A stretch of 64,000 nucleotides of DNA from Dastarcus helophoroides (taxonomy: Eukaryota; Arthropoda; Insecta; Coleoptera; Bothrideridae): NCBI GenBank assembly GCA_028583605.1, contig CM053325.1, forward strand, positions 46,136,987-46,200,986, read 5' to 3'. A program made the translations under genes and the position numbers. Numbering within the stretch: the first letter of the stretch is position 1; every line of letters starts with the position of its first letter. Below are positions 57,540-64,000 of this stretch, piece after piece. The notes under the pieces were generated by a model. The model was not told the origin of the DNA and did not search any database. It was given only the letters and a program-made list of their open reading frames with translations.

Positions 57540-58801
57540 TCCTTCTTGAAGTGCTTCGGTTTGCCACAGCTGTAATATGTTATGCTTCTGCTGGATCTGC
57601 CTTTAAGGGTTCCTATTAGTTCTTGGATACTCGCGTCAATTTTCTTGATGTTAACACTCAGGTTCGCGTTCATTTCCTTCATGTTAGCGTTAATGTTCCC
57701 AAAATCAGGGTTATTCGCGACCTCTTTGTCGGCCTTCCTTGCTTTCCGTGACACCTCTCACTCCGAAACCCTGTAAGCAGCTTCTACCTCCAAAGCTCTA
57801 ATCACTGCCTCTCTTGATGTTCGGAAGTTTGACAAGAGCAACACTCCCTGCACTTCTGGGTCTCTTATTCCTTCTATAAAAATTCTAGCTGTGTAAAGTT
57901 CCAGAAATTCAGTTGGTGCTGTTGGATAGGCGGCATGTGCTAGTCTTTTTACGTCAGCCTCGAATTCTTGTAGCGTTTCATCATTTTGCTGCTTCCTTAC
58001 TAGTAGTTGCGACTGGGCCACTTGTGGCAAATGATGGTCTCCAAATCTCAGCTCTAAAGCCCTAACTAAATCTTCAGAGTTAGCGGAGTAGTTCCAGAGC
58101 TTTTCCTCGCAGGGAAACCACCAATGGGGTCGCCTTTTCGTCTTCCGTCCATCGATTGCCTCTAGCAGCAGCTTCGAATTGTATTCTGTAGGCCTGGAAC
58201 GATGTTTTCCCATCATAGGTCCGAGGTTCCACTTTTTGAGAAGAAATAGCAGGTACACTTTCGGATTCATGTTGTGTGCTTTGTCCACTTAGCAACTTCT
58301 TCATGTCATTTTTGATGTTGCTGATTTCCCTCCGTGTTGCATTTTCCAAATCAAGAAGCCTACTGTTGAATTCCTCTTTGATTTTTCTCATCTTTTTTTT
58401 TTCATTCTTGTAATTTCTACTTTCATTTTAGCAACATCGGCTCCCATTTCTTCTGTTATATTTGCTAATGGACTACGCATTTCTTGTCGTCTTCATTCTT
58501 CATCCTGTTGTCTTCGTTCTTCATCTCGTTCTTTTTCTTGTCGTCTTTGTTCTTCATCTTATTGTCTTCGTTCCTCATCTTGTTCTTTTTCTTGTCGTTT
58601 TCGTTCTTCATCTCGTTGTTTTTCTTGTCGTTTTCGTTCTTCATCTTGTCGTTTTTGTTCCTCTTCTTGTTCTTTTCTTCGTGGACTTCGTTTTTCTTCT
58701 CTTTTTTGTGCGTCTTTAAACATTGCTAGTAAAGCTTGCAATTGTTGTTCCATTTTGGTCGATTTTAATCTCGTATCCATAAAGCGTACTAGAATGTTCA
58801 A
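57512..58801 (-). pseudogene. Gypsy gag, frame-shifted
   Basis: It starts MNILVRFMDTRLKSTKMEQQ at 58801, then a charged coiled-coil made of repeated DEERKRQEKE-like units. After several stops there is a matrix/capsid-like part (VEPRTYDGKTSFQAYRIQFE, ALELRFGDHHLPQVAQSQLL and ETLQEFEADVKRLAHAAYP). The nucleocapsid zinc knuckle is YYSCGKPKHFKKDC, in which the first Cys of CCHC has become Tyr. Gag would form the particle. The overlapping low-complexity plus-strand frames at 58462-58729 are antisense shadows. Confidence 0.85.
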
Positions 58802-58915
58802 GATTTTACTTGACGCGCCTCGTATAACTATTTAACAGTTTAAAACTTCCGAGATAAAGTCAATTGCGGCATCTGGTACGAATTTTTCCGATTAATAACG
58901 CTCAATCCACAAATA

Positions 58916-58933
58916 ATCCCACTTCTGACACCA
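58916..58933 (-). other. Primer-binding site, tRNA-Leu type
   Basis: On the minus strand, two bases after the 5' LTR, the sequence is TGGTGTCAGAAGTGGGAT. It is complementary over all 18 bases to the CCA-ended 3' terminus expected of a eukaryotic tRNA-Leu (ATCCCACTTCTGACACCA). The tRNA identity comes from recalled tRNA-Leu 3' ends and was not searched. Confidence 0.75.
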
Positions 58934-58935
58934 GA

Positions 58936-59288
58936 TGTTACGCGCTTATCGGTTCTAGATTATTATTAACACGTGAATTGAACAATACCCAATTTATTAA
59001 TAAACTCGGATCACTACAACTAAAAAATTAACTCACCTATTGACTTCTAATAACTCACTACTTAACTACACCGACTCTAACTGACTTAACATCAAGGGAG
59101 AGCTGACCGCCATATATAGTTTTGGCATCCAGGTTCTAGAACAATCCGGCAGATAAGGTTTATCGTTTGCCGAAATTTCGGGAACGCTTATCTACCGTTT
59201 GCTTCGTTATTGCGGTCGTTTTCCCCTTATTAGACCTTTCTAGAAACTTTTCTTATGCACTAAATTCTACAATTTACATTTCGTTACA
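58936..59288 (-). repeat. Gypsy LTR (5' LTR in transcription sense)
   Basis: 353 bp, TGTTACGC to TTCGTTACA. Compared with the other LTR it shows a roughly 16-bp indel and scattered substitutions, so insertion is not recent. GCATATATAG-type TATA-like sequence lies near 59112-59121 on the plus strand; promoter use on the minus strand was not resolved. Confidence 0.95.
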
Positions 59289-60089
59289 ATACCAAAACAA
59301 AATTTATTTTCAAAAATAGGTATGTGGGAAATAACTTTTGTCATGTAAAGAGATTGTAAACAATTAAAAATCTGGCTGTCTTTTACTAAAATTCATCTCC
59401 AAATATCTGCTTTGACCACCTAGACTATTATAATTTTCTTATGCAGACTCAGACATCATATCTCACATCTCTATGTTAGAAAATAAATTACGGCTTAATT
59501 TTTTGGATTTTCTTTATTGAGATTTTCAAAATTTAGGTAATAATATTATCAGCAAAGTATTATTTGACATAAATAACTTTTAAAGCTGTCTTATGATTAA
59601 TTTTTTTTCAAGCCTACTTCAAAAATTTAATATCTTAATAATTTAAAACCAAGGCACGTCAAGCTTTAAAGGCAAATATCTTGGAAACGGTTGCTCGTAT
59701 CAACTTTTAGAAACTACACCTTTTTTACGTAAAAAATATGGGGAAATAAAATAACACATTTAAAATTAATATACGTGAATGCACAAAAAAGTTATGATGA
59801 TATAGAATTATGCAGTATAGCGCAGGTAGCGCCCCCTATCAGCTATTGGTAATATGTTAGCAAATTAGAGTTTGTCAATTCAAGAAATCCCATTGTGCCA
59901 AATTTCCTGCCTATATTACAATTCATTCCATAGTTATACGAAAAAATCAATTTTTTTTTTCAACTTTGACACCCCGTATCTCGGTTAATATCAACTTTTG
60001 GTATAAGGTAAATGTAGCTAAATCACATTATTTTTATTTGAAAAATCTACCATTGCTCTGTATACCATTACTTATGGTCCACCCTGTAT
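59289..60089. mobile_element. Fold-back element second copy, right part
   Basis: Collinear with 28521-29196 (AAAATCTGGCTGTCTTTTA, TATCTCACATCTCTATGTTA, AAAGGCAAATATCTTGGAAA, TATACGAAAAAATC). The end is TTACTTATGGTCCACCCTGTA. It carries an extra GCGCAGGTAGCGCCCCCTAT (about 59821-59840) that is missing from the first copy; its inverse TACCTGCGCTACC occurs at 55132, so the arms of this copy are more complete than those of the 28-kb copy. Confidence 0.8.
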
Positions 60090-60429
60090 ATATTTTTCTG
60101 TTTTTTAGTTTTTGTTTTTGCTGAGCAGCTAACAAAAATAAAATAATGTTTGTGCTACTATCAAGTTTATATGTAAAACAAAACAAATCGAACTCTTTCA
60201 ATTTAAGAAACCATGAAATTGCATAAACTGTTTGTAACTTTGGATAGTTGATAACATAAAATTTTATTTCTATTAATTATTTTTTTTAATAGTATTTTAG
60301 ACCTTATTACTTTATTACCTCTTACCCGTAATATTAAGGAATATATCCTAGTTAACCATAGGCATAACTAGAATAGAGCTAGTTCATGTAGCAAACCAAA
60401 AAATTATATATTCAACTGGAGGACCAAAA

Positions 60430-61910
60430 ATTTTCCTTCCAGCTTCACAATTCATTCTTTCCTTAAAATATTTTTTCGGAATTTCGACTTTTTTCTTAAA
60501 TTTCATATTTTTTTTAAAAAAATTGTCTTTCTTTTTTGAAATTTTGCGTTTATTCATTAAATTCAACTTCTTTTATCAAACATGACTTAATCAAAATGTC
60601 AAATTTTTATTTAAAAGTCCGTCGTTTTTTTCCGAAATTTCGCCATTTCTGGAAATTCAACTTTTTCCAGAAATTTCGACTTTTTTTAATTCTGCAAATT
60701 TCAGCTTGTTTGTTAAAATTTGCCTTTTTGTCAAAATTTGGTCAACCTTGTAATAACTAAAGTATATTTTTTTGAAATTCAAAATTGTTGTAAGAAAATT
60801 ACGAAAAAATTTTCTGCAAGTTTCAATTTGTTTGTCAAAATTTTGACTTGTACCACAATATTGGACATTTTCTGACGCCAGATGAGGCATGTCTTCCTCT
60901 GAGTTGAGCAATCAAGAGAAAATAAATATTTACCAGGAAATATCTATTTTTTCTTATAATTTCGTTTTTTCTTCTTAAAATTCGTTTTTTTTTAATTCTG
61001 ATAGAATCTGACTTTCTGGAACATTTCGAATTTTCACTAAAAGTTATAACGCTTTTTCCTAAACCGTAGAATTTTTTGCAGAATGTCCTAATTTCGTCTT
61101 TTTCTCAGAGTTTAGACGACTTTTTTTTTTAAATTTGTCTTTCTCTGAAACATTTTGCATTTTTTGTACTTTTCAAAGTTTTCTCGATTTTTTTTTTCAA
61201 ATTTCGATAATTTTCTAAACATTTTGCTATTTTTGAAAATTTATAATCTGATTTTTCGGAAATTTCGACTGGTTTCTTTTTCATGAAATTTTGAATTTTA
61301 TCTCAATATCCGATATTTAATGTTTTCTTGGCAAATTGGTCTTTTTTCACAAAATTTCTACTTTTTCTCTTAAAATAGTCTTTTTCCTAAAATTTGTCTT
61401 TTCCTCAGAATTCGACTTTTTCGGAATTTCGATTTTCTTGTCAAAATTCTACTTTAATGAACTTCTGTTTCAAAAATCGTTTATTTATTTCGAAATTCCG
61501 CAATTTTTCTTAATATTTGTCTTTTTCAACAAATTTCCACTTTTATCTCAAAATGTGATATTTTATGGTTCTGGAAATGTTTTCTCTTTAAATTAAATTG
61601 GACTGTTAATAAAAATGTTGGAAATTTTTTTTCGGGATTTAGAGAATTTTAAATTTTAAGAACAATGTTTTTGGAAACCGCGATTTTTTTTTTCAAAATT
61701 CGACTTTTTTACAAAATTAGACCATTGAGAATTTTAACTTTTCTTTAATTTTGGACATTTTTCGAGCTTCTGTGAAAGGTTAGGTTTTTATTTTTAATAT
61801 GACTTTTCCAAATTTTTCATCGGAATCCGTTTTCTTCGAAATTACTAATTTATTTTTAAAATTCCATTTTGATCTTTAAATTGGATTTTTCCTTCTAAAT
61901 TCTGGATTCG
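60430..61910. repeat. T-rich degenerate array, second locus, left part
   Basis: Same words as 5.1-7.7 kb (AAATTTCGACTTTTT, CAAAATTTGNCTTTT). No gene. The array is interrupted at 61915 by the non-LTR relic and resumes at about 62700. Confidence 0.8.
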
Positions 61911-61914
61911 TTGT

Positions 61915-62697
61915 GGGTTACCTAAAGTTTAGGCCAGCAATTAGGTCACCTTTTCCGTGCCCATTGTGCTATCCCCGTGATTGAGGTGTCCTTGGTCATT
62001 CATTCAGCCACCCAACCTTGTTGAGAAACTGAAGAACGGCCCTTGGATGCGCCTCTCTCAAACTGGCCACACTAGGCCAGAAGTCCCCCAGCATGGATCC
62101 TCTGATTGATTCTAGTGCCGGGCAGTGACACATCACGTGCTCGACACTCTGATCTTATTCTAAACACCCTCTACAACTCAGGTCGTTTATAATTCCCTTT
62201 CTGTGGAGGTGCTTGTTTAATCGACAGTGATCTGTCCAAACCCTACAAGTTTCCTGAGATTATTTCTTGAAAGTTGTAGGCATAGTTTTGCCCTTTCCCT
62301 GCACGGCATTCTAATGAATGCATGAGTTTGTCGGCATGTTGTTATTGATGTCCATATGACTTTGTGATTACGATAAATTTCTTCGTTAAGTAGGGATTTT
62401 ACGGTTGATCTCGCCAGGGTAAGGGTTGGTTCTGGTCCAACGAATTGTCCCTCCGAACCCTTCAGCGCGTTTGTTTCCCTCTTTCCCAAAATGTCCTTTG
62501 ATCCATACTAGATCAATTGCATTCTCTTGTGATAGACGTTCTAAAACTAGGTGGCAGTTCAATACCATCACTGAGTTTGTTTTCACATTCCTCAGGGCCT
62601 TAAGGCTGCTTGGCTGTCCGTCTTTATTTGGATAAATTTTCCTGTAATGTTCAGTTGCGTCATTTGTTCGGCGCTATATAAAATTCCCAACATCTTC
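61915..62697 (-). pseudogene. LOA/R1-like non-LTR retrotransposon 3' fragment (RNase H and tail)
   Basis: Minus-strand pieces in order: FIQIKTDSQAAL (RNase H catalytic strand), LSQENAIDLVWIKGHFGKEG (its last helix, normally WVPGHxGxxGN), LARSTVKSLLNEEIYRNHKV, and LQLSRNNLRKLVG. In another frame come CRLNKHLHRKGIINDLSCRG and SVEHVMCHCPALESIRG, the Cys-His tail, and finally FLNKVGWLNE. A 3'-untranslated segment ends at GTTGTGGGTTACC (plus strand, ~61920). The fragment is 5'-truncated within RNase H and has several stops. It appears related to, but not the same family as, the element at 33-36 kb. Confidence 0.8.
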
Positions 62698-63235
62698 GCT
62701 GTTTAAATTTCGAAAAGTCGACTTTTTCAAAATGTTGAAATTTTTTGAACATTGACATTTTTCAACATTTCAATTTTTTTTTTTTTTTGGACAACGTAAC
62801 TTTTGTTTTAACTTTTCATAAATATTTCGACTCTTTTTAAGAATTATGACTTCAAAATTTTAGACTTTTAAAGATTTACGATTTTTACAAAATTTTTAAT
62901 TTTTTTGAAAATGTCGACTCAAAAATTTTATTTGATTTTCAAAATTCCAACTTGTTTGAATTTTTCGAAAATATTTTCATTTTAAATTTTTTATCTATTT
63001 TAAAAATGCTGTTTGTTTCGAAATTTAAACATTATTAAAATTTCAATTTTTTGAAAGGTTTTTAAAAATATGGACGTTTTTCAATATTTTAACTTATTTT
63101 TAGGATTTTGACTAAAGCTTTAAAACTTTTTTCTACATATCGACTTCGTCAACTTTTCGCCTTTTTTTTTTAAATTTCGACTCTTTTGAAAATTGTGACT
63201 ATTTTTCAAAATTTTACATGTGTATTTAGAGAAAT
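62698..63235. repeat. T-rich degenerate array, second locus, right part
   Basis: Continuation of the array after the retrotransposon fragment (AAATTTCGAAAAGTCGACTT, AAAATTTTTAATTTTTTTG). Confidence 0.8.
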
Positions 63236-64000
63236 ATACTTAAATGCTTATCTTCTTTACGCCAATACCGAATTATCTGAGGGTTGTTGAAAAAAAATGA
63301 TTCGATGGTAAATAGCACCTGTTTAAAATATTTACAACATTATTACCTGTCTCTCCCATAGATTTGCAAAAATCAAGACATTTGTATTTAGTTATTAATC
63401 ATCATTTCTTTTTAAGGTATTCCGCACTGTTCGCAATTTAAAATTAGTTTTCTATTTAAAATCGATATCGGTATCGCAGATTTTGTACTTTCGAATACAA
63501 ATTTGTTGCATTGTCTTTAGTGGATTACCTCCTAAGCGGATGAATTGCCAAGATCATTGTTATAATTAACTATCACTTATAAACTAAAATCTAAACCCCA
63601 GTTTTGATATTTCCAACTTCAAAAATTATGAACTTCCATATACATTTTTATTCACCTTATTTTCAAAAATCCTTTCTTAGTGCTCTCCTACGTTATAAAA
63701 GGAATTCATGTACAAAATCTCATGCTTTTAAATCGATAGGAATAGGTTATAGGTGGTCTTTCAGTCAATGATTAAAGTTATATTAAATAGATATAACTTG
63801 AGTACCTTGTTTTTTGGTCGACAAAAAAATTTAAAAACATCTGTAACCAAAATAATAACCGAAACAATCGGATAATCGAAATAATTTCATATTCGTAACC
63901 GTAACCGAAATCGATATAACATTCGAAATATATCCATTCCAGTATTCAGATCCGAAATATACCCCTAACAACCCTAATATGTACCCATTGATATGCTTAC
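63236..64000. other. AT-rich DNA with degenerate ACCGAAA/ATCGATA words
   Basis: No gene is supported. 63845-63950 repeats short words of the kind ATAACCGAAA, GTAACCGAAATCGATA and ATTCGAAA, with a related block (AAAATCGATATCGGTATCG) at 63459. It looks like a degenerate short-unit repeat, possibly a transposon edge. Confidence 0.45.

Larger units (their letters stand above)
55463..59288 (-). mobile_element. Ty3/Gypsy LTR retrotransposon, internally deleted, with TSD
   Basis: The element is transcribed on the minus strand. It has two LTRs (55463-55799 and 58936-59288), a tRNA-Leu-type primer site, a purine-rich ATGGGGAGG tract beside the downstream LTR, and gag-protease-reverse transcriptase/RNase H-integrase order. 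ATAC flanks both sides (55459-55462 and 59289-59292). Removing the element and one ATAC recreates the sequence present in the uninterrupted fold-back copy at 28500-28560. At 3.8 kb it is shorter than usual (5-7 kb). The catalytic part of the reverse transcriptase and the integrase C-terminus are deleted, and several stops exist. Confidence 0.95.

Noticed and set aside
58462..58729. Plus-strand hydrophobic low-complexity frames
   Set aside because: Antisense of the Glu/Arg/Lys/Gln coiled-coil repeats of the Gypsy gag.
61336..61596. 86-codon Phe/Ser-rich frame
   Set aside because: Pure translation of the T-rich array.
1..64000. CRISPR arrays, tRNA or rRNA genes, bacterial operons
   Set aside because: No regularly spaced direct repeats of CRISPR type, no cloverleaf or rRNA core sequences recognised on reading; gene structure is eukaryotic. 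A tRNAscan/cmscan run would settle this.

Overview
The window is AT-rich eukaryotic DNA dominated by decayed transposable elements, with a few single-copy coding exons. Two seven-transmembrane exons of the insect gustatory-receptor type, phase-0 splice donors, and hAT, mariner, Penelope-like, Jockey/LOA-like and Ty3/Gypsy relics point to an insect nuclear genome. I cannot name the order or species. No bacterial operons, rRNA, tRNA or CRISPR were seen.

Host genes. (1) A minus-strand terminal exon at 9815-10223 encodes a His/Tyr/Asp/Glu-rich protein; it is hidden beneath longer antisense frames. (2) Two paralogous gustatory-receptor-like exons lie in tandem on the plus strand at 39482-40498 and 47477-48448. 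Both end in frame at a phase-0 GT donor, and both lack a recognisable final exon. (3) A possible signal-peptide first exon lies at 38921-39121.

Mobile DNA, left to right: an inverted repeat (58-512); a deletion-derived hAT element with perfect 8-bp target duplications (2283-2964) and a second hAT relic (3729-4084); a T-rich degenerate array (5.1-7.7 kb) containing a 268-bp tandem duplication; a mariner relic (15.2-16.1 kb); a Harbinger-like MITE (19309-19928); a 1.35-kb repeat present twice (21.67 and 48.61 kb); a mariner-like relic near 27 kb; a fold-back element (28.24-29.20 kb); a non-LTR relic and a mariner start (29.3-30.4 kb); a LOA/R1-like retrotransposon enclosed by 255-260-bp inverted arms (32.74-36.35 kb); a Penelope-like GIY-YIG element with an inverted partial self-copy (41.25-42.28 kb); several inverted-repeat elements (42.95-46.7 kb); and a Gypsy element with both LTRs, a tRNA-Leu-type primer site and a 4-bp target duplication (55463-59288). 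The Gypsy element sits inside a second copy of the 28.2-kb fold-back element, so the window holds its own pre-insertion reference. A second T-rich array (60.4-63.2 kb) is interrupted by another LOA/R1-like relic.

The layout is a small chemoreceptor cluster pulled apart by nested transposons. No wholly new coding system is evident. The items most worth following up are the hidden His-rich exon, the receptors without last exons, the nested Gypsy/fold-back pair, the Penelope architecture, and a recurring CTGANGA...GAAA hairpin that resembles a hammerhead ribozyme core.
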